A DNA stretch of 64,000 nucleotides. Source: Flavobacteriales bacterium. Its GTDB lineage: Bacteria; Bacteroidota; Bacteroidia; Flavobacteriales_D; Crocinitomicaceae. The stretch is taken from positions 1 to 64,000 of the forward strand of contig JADFAL010000026.1 of assembly GCA_015665275.1 (NCBI GenBank). The letters are read 5' to 3'. Positions 18,172 through 26,640 of the stretch are shown piece by piece. The notes under the pieces are model-generated. The model was not told the DNA's origin, did no database searches, and saw nothing but the letters and a program-made list of their open reading frames with translations. The position numbers were made by a program, and so were the translations under genes. Position 1 is the stretch's first letter. Each line of letters opens with the position of its first letter.

Positions 18172-19143
18172 ATGAACCGAAAATACTTCTTAATTATCAT
18201 AATAAGTTCTTTATTTGTTGGTGGTGGATTTTGGCTTTTATTATCAAGTAAAGAAAAAGTAGAAATCCTGGAGGTTAATTTCATTTCAGATCATCCGGTA
18301 TGCGAAAATGGGGAAGGTGTTCCTTTTGAAATATCCATATTTTCAGACATTTACGAAGGTAAAGAAGAATACATGTATCCCAAATTATATTTCACTCGAA
18401 TGGATTTAGGCTCTTCAAGGGAGAGAATACAATATACTACTACCTATTCACATACTTCGAAAGAAGATGCCATCAGTTTCTTTAAAAATCAGGACCTGAA
18501 CATTAATCGAAACATGCACTTAGAGAAGGCATCTCGCGATACTGACATCGAGAAGTATACAGATAACATTAGACATTTTTTTCTTACCGATGATCTCGAA
18601 AAAGTAGACAACGTAACCTTTTTTAAAGATCCATTAAAACTGAAAAAATATATTGCCCAAAATCTCAAAAATGGCGTTCTCTTCAATTCCGGTGACAAAC
18701 CTAGGACAATTAATATTATTCTCTTAAAGCAGGTTGCAATCGCAGAAAAAGTAGACGTGGAAGTACCTGAAAAGCTAACAACAAGGCAAGAAAAAAATAA
18801 GGATTCAAATATTGATACCGAAAATCAAGTAAAAAATCAAAATGTTCATTATTATGCAAATTTGAAAAACTCTTCTGCAGACCATAATTTCATTACATGG
18901 AACCCTGCCCTAAAAAAGGCTAGTTCCTTAAAAATTGATTTTTACTGTAGTGATACTCGAGAACAATTATTTAGTGACGATGTTACAGGAAGGCAATCTT
19001 ACCAATTCAATTACGGAAAGTCTAAATACACCGATGCAAACATTACTGTAACACTTACTCCAACTTTTACCGATGTCGTGACAGTATCAGGTACAGTTTT
19101 GAAAACGTCAGGAGCTAAAGGAAATGGCCTCTTGTGTAAATAA
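18172..19143 (+). CDS. Membrane-anchored protein of unknown function
   Basis: 323 codons from ATG 18172 (an upstream in-frame ATG at 18154 adds six residues). A single N-terminal membrane helix (YFLIIIISSLFVGGGFWLLL) anchors a soluble domain outside the cytosol. No domain is recognised. There is a Lys/Asn-rich linker about residues 205-230, followed by a C-terminal beta-rich module (FITWNPALKKASSLKIDFYC and NITVTLTPTFTDVVTV). First gene of a four-gene plus-strand operon of envelope proteins within the island. Confidence 0.65.
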   Translation: MNRKYFLIIIISSLFVGGGFWLLLSSKEKVEILEVNFISDHPVCENGEGVPFEISIFSDIYEGKEEYMYPKLYFTRMDLGSSRERIQYTTTYSHTSKEDAISFFKNQDLNINRNMHLEKASRDTDIEKYTDNIRHFFLTDDLEKVDNVTFFKDPLKLKKYIAQNLKNGVLFNSGDKPRTINIILLKQVAIAEKVDVEVPEKLTTRQEKNKDSNIDTENQVKNQNVHYYANLKNSSADHNFITWNPALKKASSLKIDFYCSDTREQLFSDDVTGRQSYQFNYGKSKYTDANITVTLTPTFTDVVTVSGTVLKTSGAKGNGLLCK

Positions 19144-19150
19144 TATAAAG

Positions 19151-20323
19151 ATGAATAATATATTATTAATCCTTATTTCGCTGAGTATGTTCAACGTATC
19201 AGCGAAACAAACACCAATAAATGTTTACATTCTCTGCGATGATTATGAAATGACCAAATCTAAGCTGAAGCAGTTAGCGGATGACGTATTCTTGAAAAAT
19301 AAAGATTTCAAGAACTTAAATCTAAGTGTTCACCATTCGGTAACTATTAACGAGGTTAGCCGCCCCTGGCATGAAGGGAAAAAGCAAGTTTCTTACTTTT
19401 TGAACAAAATGGATTGTGATTTTTCAAGCTGTGAAAATTTAATCAATTATGTAGAAGAGATGAAAACTGACCTTTCAACCCTCTATATCGGAGAAGGTAT
19501 GTCGACTTGTTCTATTCAAGATTTACGCATTAAAATGGTTCCTATTATGATAAATTCAAATAGTATTATCGAAAGTATAAAGGAGCAACAAGACCGACAT
19601 AAAAAAAGTGATAAAGAGGTTACACTTATATTCTATATTCCGCCAAAAAAGGATGTGTCCAAACCCAAAATTTCGTTTAGTGATGCAAAAATCGAATTAT
19701 TTGAAGGTGACCAAATAACACTATCTCCGAATGTCAATGGAGAGTTTGATTACAATTGGAGTCCAAGTACAGACTTATCATGCTCATCTTGTCCAAACCC
19801 CATTTTAACAGCTATTAATAGTGAGGTTATCAATGTAGAGATAACGAGTCAGCTGGGCTGCACAGCGACATCTAAAATAGATATTGTTGTAAAAAAGAGA
19901 TGCCCAGGTATAACTGCACCCACTATCCAGTTTTCAATAGATGACGGTTTATATCAACAGGTACTATCTGATAAAAGTAAGTGGCTTATTGCAAGTGATC
20001 AACCAGGATCAAAAACCTATTATCTTATATGCAAACCAAACTGTGGTGAATCATTCCGAATTGAATTGATTGATAATGAGAATTCTGTTGTTTGGCCAAA
20101 GCCTGGACAGGAGTTTTCATATCTATTGCAAGATGTTGCAAGCGGACATATGCTACATGTTGATTATCCAAACTATTTTATTTTTAAAGTTGACCTTGAA
20201 AACGTCGGAGATTTATCAAAGTACGATTATTATAATTTCAAAATCTACAGTTACGACCTCGAAAATAACAGTTACCCAGTGTACCGGTCAGGAGGGGTTA
20301 AATTTGTTGACTGTGCCTTGTAA
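19151..20323 (+). CDS. Secreted PKD-like protein of unknown function
   Basis: 390 codons from ATG 19151, the start that gives a signal peptide (MNNILLILISLSMFNVSA). An in-frame ATG at 19124 lies inside the previous gene. The mature protein begins with a region of possible alpha/beta fold (INVYILCDDYEMTKSKLKQL). It then has a PKD-like module around residues 180-245 with the Bacteroidota-typical NWSPSTDLSCSSCPNP motif, and a C-terminal beta-rich domain. It probably works outside the inner membrane with its operon partners. Confidence 0.7.
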   Translation: MNNILLILISLSMFNVSAKQTPINVYILCDDYEMTKSKLKQLADDVFLKNKDFKNLNLSVHHSVTINEVSRPWHEGKKQVSYFLNKMDCDFSSCENLINYVEEMKTDLSTLYIGEGMSTCSIQDLRIKMVPIMINSNSIIESIKEQQDRHKKSDKEVTLIFYIPPKKDVSKPKISFSDAKIELFEGDQITLSPNVNGEFDYNWSPSTDLSCSSCPNPILTAINSEVINVEITSQLGCTATSKIDIVVKKRCPGITAPTIQFSIDDGLYQQVLSDKSKWLIASDQPGSKTYYLICKPNCGESFRIELIDNENSVVWPKPGQEFSYLLQDVASGHMLHVDYPNYFIFKVDLENVGDLSKYDYYNFKIYSYDLENNSYPVYRSGGVKFVDCAL

Positions 20324-20331
20324 CTAACTAC

Positions 20332-21066
20332 ATGATTAAATCAAGACTCTTAATTACATTCGTATTTATTTTTTGCGGAAGTACCATCCTTGCACAGTTA
20401 GAGAAGGATTCCATTGAGCAGCCTGTAATTCATAGCGATCGTGATACTGCTCAACTACCTTATTACATTCTTCCGGCATCAAACAAAGACACACTTTCAA
20501 TTTCTAACATTTCCAATTTATTTAAAAATAAGACCAAAGGAATAGCTTTTTTTTATCCTGAGAATGGAATAAAGCATCATAATGACTCTGTTGTACAGGC
20601 AATTGTTGAAGGAGAAAGATTTCATGCTTTTGAACTAATAGGAATTCCCTGTATTAAAACAAAGAACGATCGTGACAATCTTTATTTTGAATCTGTGAAT
20701 ATCTCTAATATTCAGTGTTTAATATTCTCTAGTGACTCCACCGATCTATATAGGGCTCAGCTCAGGCATCCTGAATTTATCATAATAGAAGCTAACCTTC
20801 CTCCAAATTTTTATTTAATCGATATTGATAAAAATGTTATTTGCGTAACAGAAGAGAGAATTGCTTTTTATCAAGAATTCATATATGAATTTGTAGATCC
20901 ACGCCCAACCTGTGATGAGAAAATTTTTGATCTAAATAAAAAGGTTGAATCACTAAAAAGCGATTTTTTAGAGCTGCAGAAAAAATCTGCTGAATCAATA
21001 AATCAAATTCAGCAAGAGTTCGATGAGAAATACAAAGAGTTGGTAAAAACGAAGAAAGACAAATGA
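20332..21066 (+). CDS. Secreted coiled-coil protein of unknown function
   Basis: 244 codons. Signal peptide residues 1-21 (FVFIFCGSTILA-Q). The middle is unassigned. Residues about 195-240 form a coiled coil rich in Lys/Glu (LNKKVESLKSDFLELQKKSA). It starts 8 bp after the PKD-like gene and overlaps the next by 4 bp (ATGA), so translational coupling is likely. Confidence 0.68.
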   Translation: MIKSRLLITFVFIFCGSTILAQLEKDSIEQPVIHSDRDTAQLPYYILPASNKDTLSISNISNLFKNKTKGIAFFYPENGIKHHNDSVVQAIVEGERFHAFELIGIPCIKTKNDRDNLYFESVNISNIQCLIFSSDSTDLYRAQLRHPEFIIIEANLPPNFYLIDIDKNVICVTEERIAFYQEFIYEFVDPRPTCDEKIFDLNKKVESLKSDFLELQKKSAESINQIQQEFDEKYKELVKTKKDK

Positions 21067-23189
21067 ATTTAAACTGTTTTCTTCTATTCATGTTGTCGCC
21101 AACATTATTATTTGGACAAATCAAATTTGATAATCAAGACCTCGCGGTAACAAAGTTTCGGAATGGAGATGAAATACTATTTGTAAACACAGAAGAAGCT
21201 TGGAAAAAAACCATAGAGGAATACTTACCGGCATATTGCTTCGTAAATAATGACCCGAAACAAGGTGTATTGTATAATTGGGCTGCTGTTAATGACCCTA
21301 GAAAATTAGCTCCCATTGGTTGGAAGATACCAATACCATCAGATTATAGTAAATTCAAGAATAAGAGAATGCATTCTGGCAATGGGTGGATAAATTCCAC
21401 TTACCCATCTTCATTTAACTCTGATCCAAAAGGCTATAAAACATATGACGGAGGTATTTTTTTATTACAGGGAGAAGGAGCATTTTATTGGACGAATCAA
21501 AAGGGAAAAGCTAAGCATTCAAAACTAATCCAAATTTGGGGTGATAAAAACGGCTTCGATTTGGCAGATGAAAATAGGAGATCTTTTTGCAGCGTTAGAT
21601 GCGTGAGGGACTATACTGAGTCTATTCAGCCGTTAAGAATCGATGGTGACGTAAAGGTTTGTGAGGGTCAGAAGTCTATTTACACAATTATTGGAGGGGA
21701 TTTAGCAACCGATGCAACGTGGAAATGGTACTTTAAATCAGGTAGCTATTATGAAGAAATTGAGTCACAGCAAAAATCAGTTAGATCTATAACGATAGAT
21801 CCGGATGAGTCTGAGCAGCTTTGTGTCCGTTTCGAAAGTGATTCAGAAAAAGGAGAATACATTTGTAAAAATATTGAAGTCTACCCTAGCCCAGAGCTTC
21901 CGATATCATTGAATGGTTCATTATCTCCTTGCTACAATCAAGCCAATAGATATGAGGCATTAGGAGAACCGAATGAAGGGACTGAATGGATCTGGTCTTA
22001 TGGCAACAAGCACTATGGAAGTGGATGGACGAAGTTTTTAGCATTTAAAGAAGATGGCTACCTACAAGTAAAGGCCAAAAATGAAGTTTGTGAATCTACA
22101 AGTTCAGTATCAATTAAGATTGAGTTATCTAATAGTTCTATTGACCATAAGAATATTTCAAAATATCTGGATGGAAATAAGTTTAGGCTCGTTGCTTCGG
22201 GAGGGACACTCGGAGATGGAGATCATGTCCATTGGAGCTGGTACGTCAAAAAGAACAATGGCAAGCTTGTTAAACTTGAAGGAGAACAAAGTACGACATT
22301 GAAGGTTAGCAAGCACAAAACCAGAACCTATATCATTAAAGCCCTGGGCGGGAAATGCAGTCCGCAAAATACCACAGGAAAAAAAATTGAGATCGAAAAA
22401 GAAAAATATCTTGGCCATATGGATAGGAACTATAGTTCGGTTCGAGGTGTCTTTCACTGGGGACTAGACATTGGCTATGACGGGTTCACAATAACAGATG
22501 GCACTGATTTTCAAAAAGATACGATAAACTCTGCTTATCCAGTTAAAATTTCAGGAAACGGAATTAAGTTGGGATTTGACATTCACCCAATAATGGATGA
22601 ATATTTTGCTTTAGGATTAAGATCTAACATTGCTTTATACCATAATACCCTTCGAAGCATTAATGGACAAAGTGGCAACTATCAATCTTTTGGGGTTTCA
22701 AGCATTATACTCAATTCAAGATCCTATAATTTGGGAGGTCAAATATCCATTGGTTTGCCCAAAAAAGGTGGCATGCACCTTTTAGCGGATTATGATCTTA
22801 CGAAAAGAGATATAGACCTGAGAGGATTAGACATAAACGGAGGGTTAGTTCTCAATATGGAGCCAAAAAGAAAAGAAACCATCTCATTTGGATTCAGGTT
22901 TGGACGCTACAGAAATAAGAAATTCAAAGTAGGGAAGAACTTCGATATACTCTGCAGCTTTTCTAATGTAACGAATCGAAATTTATTTAACTTTTCTAAA
23001 AATAACGGCTACGATTTTTCTAATTGGAATGCCGGAGTTAATTTAAGACTTTGGATTCATGGAGCAATTAAGATTCAATACAATATTATGTTCCCTCAAA
23101 CTATTGCTCAAAGTTTTGATAACGGAATAGATTTCTCTAACTCCTACCATGAATTTTCTATGGTCTATAGCTTAGATAAGTTTAAGTAG
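21063..23189 (+). CDS. FISUMP-domain outer-membrane barrel protein
   Basis: 708 codons. Signal peptide (LLFMLSPTLLFG-Q). Residues about 60-180 match the Fibrobacter succinogenes major paralogous (FISUMP) domain: VLYNWAAVNDPRKLAPIGWK near the start and FCSVRCVRD at its end. Two Ig/PKD-like modules follow (residues about 190-460, with paired cysteines). The last 240 residues look like an outer-membrane beta-barrel: alternating hydrophobic strands such as GVFHWGLDIGYDG and FGFRFGRYRNKKF, ending in FSMVYSLDKFK. Surface-exposed binding domains on a membrane barrel are the best reading. It converges with a kinase gene and overlaps it by 8 bp. Confidence 0.75.
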   Translation: MNLNCFLLFMLSPTLLFGQIKFDNQDLAVTKFRNGDEILFVNTEEAWKKTIEEYLPAYCFVNNDPKQGVLYNWAAVNDPRKLAPIGWKIPIPSDYSKFKNKRMHSGNGWINSTYPSSFNSDPKGYKTYDGGIFLLQGEGAFYWTNQKGKAKHSKLIQIWGDKNGFDLADENRRSFCSVRCVRDYTESIQPLRIDGDVKVCEGQKSIYTIIGGDLATDATWKWYFKSGSYYEEIESQQKSVRSITIDPDESEQLCVRFESDSEKGEYICKNIEVYPSPELPISLNGSLSPCYNQANRYEALGEPNEGTEWIWSYGNKHYGSGWTKFLAFKEDGYLQVKAKNEVCESTSSVSIKIELSNSSIDHKNISKYLDGNKFRLVASGGTLGDGDHVHWSWYVKKNNGKLVKLEGEQSTTLKVSKHKTRTYIIKALGGKCSPQNTTGKKIEIEKEKYLGHMDRNYSSVRGVFHWGLDIGYDGFTITDGTDFQKDTINSAYPVKISGNGIKLGFDIHPIMDEYFALGLRSNIALYHNTLRSINGQSGNYQSFGVSSIILNSRSYNLGGQISIGLPKKGGMHLLADYDLTKRDIDLRGLDINGGLVLNMEPKRKETISFGFRFGRYRNKKFKVGKNFDILCSFSNVTNRNLFNFSKNNGYDFSNWNAGVNLRLWIHGAIKIQYNIMFPQTIAQSFDNGIDFSNSYHEFSMVYSLDKFK

Positions 23190-24354
23190 ATAGTGAACGG
23201 TAATAATCTAGTTCTTTATTCAATTCAATTATATCATTCTGTAAATTTTGATTTGCTACTATAAACCAAACAACAGCAACCGAAAGTGTAAGCATAATCG
23301 CAAAAAGGATAAATAACTCAAGCTTTGAATTTCTCTTTATGCTCATAGTAGGTGTATTAGAAGAAGCTTTATCAATCAACAAATCCTCATCCACCTGAAT
23401 TGCATATTCCGTGTTAGGGATAACCTTATATTCCTTGTACTTACTATTTGCAGGCTCCACAAGCTTAATATAATATCCGTGTTGATTGCCTTTTTCTAAT
23501 TTAAAGCTGAAAGTTTCACCACCAACGGTTGCATCAATAACATACTTCCTAAAAACACTAGCTTTCGGATACCGATTTTTCTTGTCTTTCTCGGTTGCCT
23601 TCTTCACTATATCATCCCAGCGTTTATCCAAGGAGGGGTGTAAATAGGTCGGGCGAGCGAGCTCTTCTGATACGATCTTTTGTTTTACTTGAAACTCATG
23701 GGTTTCTTTTTCATAGGGAATCTGCCCTGTCAAGATCTCATGTAAAACAATTCCCGTTGAATAAATATCTGTTCTGTGATCCAGTACATCTAAACCACTA
23801 ACTTGCTCTGGGGACATATATCGAGGTGTTCCTACGCTTTCGTTTACATATGTTTTAGCCAAATTCTGATCTGTATCAATCATCTTAGCGATACCAAAAT
23901 CTATAATCTTCACTTGTTCATCATGATCAACAAGAATGTTTCCCGGCTTGATATCACGATGGTAAATTCCCTTCATATGAGCAGCGCTCAAACCTTCTAG
24001 GACTTGACCAACTATTTTCTTCGCCAGCTCTTCCCTGTCACCCTTAAAACCTTTTAGATACTTGTCCAATGGCACACCTTCAACATATTCCAATATTAAG
24101 AATACACCGTTCTCGTTGCTTTCATAGTTAATAAGCTTTACCACATTGGGATGCTCAATCCTAGAAAGAACTTCTGCCTCTTGATCAAAACGATCGCGTG
24201 CCTTTTGATTACTGCTCAGGTGTGGCAATATTGCCTTAATAGCCACAATCTTTCCAGTAGCGAGGTCTTTTGCCTGAAACACTTTTCCCGTACCGCCATC
24301 ACCAATAGATGATGAAATGATTTCATACTTCAATATTTTGTCTCCAACCTTCAT
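23182..24354 (-). CDS. Ser/Thr protein kinase with C-terminal membrane segment (kinase 1)
   Basis: 390 codons. A complete Hanks-type kinase domain occupies residues 1-270: glycine loop IGDGGTGKVF, VAIK lysine, HRDIKPGN catalytic loop, IDFG metal motif, GTPRYMSPEQ activation segment. A beta-rich spacer (TFSFKLEKGNQHGYYIKL) follows, then one membrane helix (residues about 352-372) and a short extracytoplasmic coiled tail. The topology is kinase inside, tail outside. It is separated from the main kinase cluster by the insertion elements and stands against the surface-protein operon, whose products may be its sensors or targets. The sequence is more divergent than the tandem kinases at 33-41 kb. 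Confidence 0.9.
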   Translation of the reverse strand: MKVGDKILKYEIISSSIGDGGTGKVFQAKDLATGKIVAIKAILPHLSSNQKARDRFDQEAEVLSRIEHPNVVKLINYESNENGVFLILEYVEGVPLDKYLKGFKGDREELAKKIVGQVLEGLSAAHMKGIYHRDIKPGNILVDHDEQVKIIDFGIAKMIDTDQNLAKTYVNESVGTPRYMSPEQVSGLDVLDHRTDIYSTGIVLHEILTGQIPYEKETHEFQVKQKIVSEELARPTYLHPSLDKRWDDIVKKATEKDKKNRYPKASVFRKYVIDATVGGETFSFKLEKGNQHGYYIKLVEPANSKYKEYKVIPNTEYAIQVDEDLLIDKASSNTPTMSIKRNSKLELFILFAIMLTLSVAVVWFIVANQNLQNDIIELNKELDYYRSLST

Positions 24355-24389
24355 TGGATCATTCTACAAAAAGTGAAGAGCAAGTTAAG

Positions 24390-25208
24390 TTAAGCTGCAT
24401 CATTTAGTTTTTCAAATTCAGTCATTGTTAAATATCCCAAAGCGGAGTGTCTTCTATTTCTGTTATAAAACCCTTCAATGTATTCAAAAATAGCAATTTC
24501 TGCCTCTTTTTGATTTTGATAAGTCTGCTCATACACTTCTTCAACCTTTACACTCTTAAAAAAGCTTTCAGCAACTGCATTATCCCAACAGTCACCCTTT
24601 CTGCTCATACTTCTACATACAAATTGATTTTTATCAAGTATTCTGGAAAAGTCATCACAAGCATATTGAACACCACGATCAGAATGAAAGATTAGCTTAT
24701 CGGTCAAAGGGCGATTGATCATTGCCATGTGCCAGGCTGCAATAACTGTTTGTTTTGCAGTCATAGTTGTGCTCATTGCCCATCCAACAACCTTTCTGTC
24801 ATACAAATCCAAAATTATCGTTAAATACAACCATCCAGTTTTGGTTTCGATATAAGTGATATCAGGGACCCAGACTTGTGCTTTTCGCTGGACAGAGAAG
24901 TTTCGCTTTAGCAAATTAGGCATGATTCGATAACCGTGCTTGCTGTTTGTTGTCACTTTAAAACGCTTTCTTCGTCTTGATTGTAAGTTCATTTGTTTCA
25001 TAAGTTTGGCTACAGTTGCACGGCAGACAGCAACACTTTCCGCATTCAGCTCCTTGGTGATACGAGTACAGCCATACCGCTTCTTAAATTCATAAAAAAG
25101 CATTCTAATCCTTCTTTTCAAAGGCTCTTGTCTTTGTACGACCTTTCCTATGGGATCTTTCGTCCATTTGTAAAACGATCCACTACTGATATTAAATACT
25201 TCACACAT
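24390..25208 (-). CDS. IS3-family transposase OrfB (DDE integrase domain)
   Basis: 272 codons as a free ORF. The frame extends upstream to the slippery site, giving LLLQERREIYGFIARN before the internal Met. Motifs: HTH_21-like KRRIRMLFYEFKKRYGCTRI, then the catalytic triad in VWVPDITYIET, IFHSDRGVQYAC and DNAVAESFFKSVKVE, and RRHSALGY at the end. It is normally made as an OrfAB fusion after -1 frameshifting. Confidence 0.93.
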   Translation of the reverse strand: MCEVFNISSGSFYKWTKDPIGKVVQRQEPLKRRIRMLFYEFKKRYGCTRITKELNAESVAVCRATVAKLMKQMNLQSRRRKRFKVTTNSKHGYRIMPNLLKRNFSVQRKAQVWVPDITYIETKTGWLYLTIILDLYDRKVVGWAMSTTMTAKQTVIAAWHMAMINRPLTDKLIFHSDRGVQYACDDFSRILDKNQFVCRSMSRKGDCWDNAVAESFFKSVKVEEVYEQTYQNQKEAEIAIFEYIEGFYNRNRRHSALGYLTMTEFEKLNDAA

Positions 25209-25240
25209 CTTCTCAACGGTATGGATATTTCGATTCCGTG

Positions 25241-25576
25241 CTATGAATCCGTAGATTTCCCGTCGCTCTTGGAGAAGAAGTGAACGGCCTTTTTTAAGAT
25301 GTCCCGTTCTTCGGTTACATCAGCTAGCCTTTTCTTCAAGGAAGCAAGTTCTTGCTCATGCTGTGTCTTTTTAGGCTTCCCTCGCCCTGGAAAACTACCA
25401 GAATCATACTTCTCATGTTCCTTTATCCAGCGATGAAGACTGTTGATATTTACACCATATTCACGACTTATTGCACTTACGTTTCCTCGTGCTTTTGCCA
25501 ACTCCACCAGCTTAAGTTTATAGTCCCGACTGTAAGACTTTCGCTCCTTTTTCATTTTGTTAAGGTATTTATTCAT
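25241..25576 (-). CDS. IS3-family OrfA (helix-turn-helix)
   Basis: 111 codons. N-terminal HTH (SRDYKLKLVELAKARGNVSA, then ISREYGVNINSLHRWIKEHE) and a C-terminal leucine-zipper-like helix ending RDILKKAVHFF. The TTAAAAAAGG run inside ILKKA is the frameshift site to OrfB. Confidence 0.92.
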   Translation of the reverse strand: MNKYLNKMKKERKSYSRDYKLKLVELAKARGNVSAISREYGVNINSLHRWIKEHEKYDSGSFPGRGKPKKTQHEQELASLKKRLADVTEERDILKKAVHFFSKSDGKSTDS

Positions 25577-25603
25577 TTAAAATATCCTTAACTTACTCTC
25601 TCA

Positions 25604-26515
25604 AATTGTTATGCTGGTCCAGAAATTAAACGATATCTTAATTTTCAAAAGAAGCTAAGAGCTTTAAGACTAGGAGAAGACTTAGGATGCAAATATGCCT
25701 GTGAGGTATTCAAAATCAGTAAGACCACATACTACAATTGGAAAAGGAAATACGCCAAGTATGGAGAAGAGGGTTTATTGAGAAAGAAAAGAGATCCGGG
25801 ATCATATGGGAATTGTATCGACAAGGAGACGGTTGATCTAATCTTAAAATTGAGAAAGGAACACAAACTAGGTACATGGCGGATCAAGTGGTACCTAGAA
25901 CGCTATCACGACATCAATGTTTCTGAATCATCGGTCTATAGAACACTTAAAAGAAACAATATCAAACCATTGGATCGTACTACTACCAGAAAGGCTATGG
26001 GACCAAAACGCTATTCAAAGGAAACTCCTGGGCATCACGTTCAAGTAGATGTTAAGTTCTTGATATTTAATACTGAAGAAGGAAAGGTTAAGCGATATCA
26101 ATACACTGCTATTGATGATTGTACGCGCGTGAGAGCCATTAAAGTTTACGAAAAGCATAATCAGAAAAATGCAATAGACTTCTTAGATTACGTCATAGAT
26201 AAATTTCCTTTCAGAATACACACCATCCAAACTGACAATGGACATGAATTTCAATCCAAGTTTAATTGGTATGTCCAAGATAAAGGGATGAATCATCGAT
26301 ACATTAAGCCTGGAAAACCACAACACAATGGAAAAGTAGAAAGATCCCATTTAACAGATAAAAGAGAGTTTTATCAGCTTTTAAAATATACGGATGATGT
26401 AGATTTAGGCAAAAAACTAAAACAATGGGAAGATTTTTATAACTTCAACAGACCACATGGAGCTTTTAAGGGAAAAACACCGTACGAAGAGCTAATGTGT
26501 CACTTAAAAAATTAA
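25604..26515 (+). pseudogene. IS481-like transposase lacking its start
   Basis: The frame is open from the border of the IS3 element to a TAA at 26513-26515 and reads as a transposase: HTH region (ALRLGEDLGCKYACEVFKIS, then TTYYNWKRKY), a second helix (KLGTWRIKWYLERYH) and DDE motifs HVQVDVKFLIF, TIQTDNGHEF and HNGKVERSHLTDKREF, with RPHGAFKGKTPYE near the end. No ATG precedes the HTH; the first in-frame start codon is a TTG at 25778, which would remove it. TGT-starting sequence at 25608 and its weak inverted match ending near 26552 may be the element's ends. Most likely a decayed IS whose 5' end was lost when the IS3 element arrived. Confidence 0.75.
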
Positions 26516-26567
26516 GGTTTTGGTTCCAATTTAGTTGAAGTACCACACTTTAATGGTTACATTTAAG

Positions 26568-26633
26568 CCTACTATTTATTTTTGTAATGAGCACTTAAAA
26601 TCTCATTATCAATTGTTGAAGAAATACTAATTC
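26568..26633 (+). repeat. 65-bp upstream repeat, copy A (with possible promoter)
   Basis: Similar to 31045-31109: both begin CCTACTATTT, share AAAATCTCAT and end GTTGAAGAAATACTAATTC. Copy A contains TATTTTTG (26577-26584), a fit to TAnnTTTG, about 57 bp before the PD40/OmpA gene, so it probably carries that gene's promoter. No TTG is found at the usual -33 spacing. Confidence 0.75.
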
Positions 26634-26640
26634 AACCTAT

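Larger units (their letters stand above)
24374..25603 (-). mobile_element. IS3-family insertion sequence (1230 bp)
   Basis: The ends are imperfect inverted repeats: left TGAAGAGCAAGTTAAG, right (reverse strand) TGAGAGAGTAAGTTAAG. It encodes OrfA and OrfB joined by a -1 frameshift at an A6G slippery run (25290-25295). No target-site duplication is evident (AAG left, AAT right). Inserted between kinase 1 and a broken IS481-like gene. Confidence 0.9.

Noticed and set aside
24370-25607. Target-site duplications for the IS3-family elements
   Set aside because: Flanks AAG/AAT (element 1) and TGC/TCT (element 2) do not match, so no duplication is claimed.
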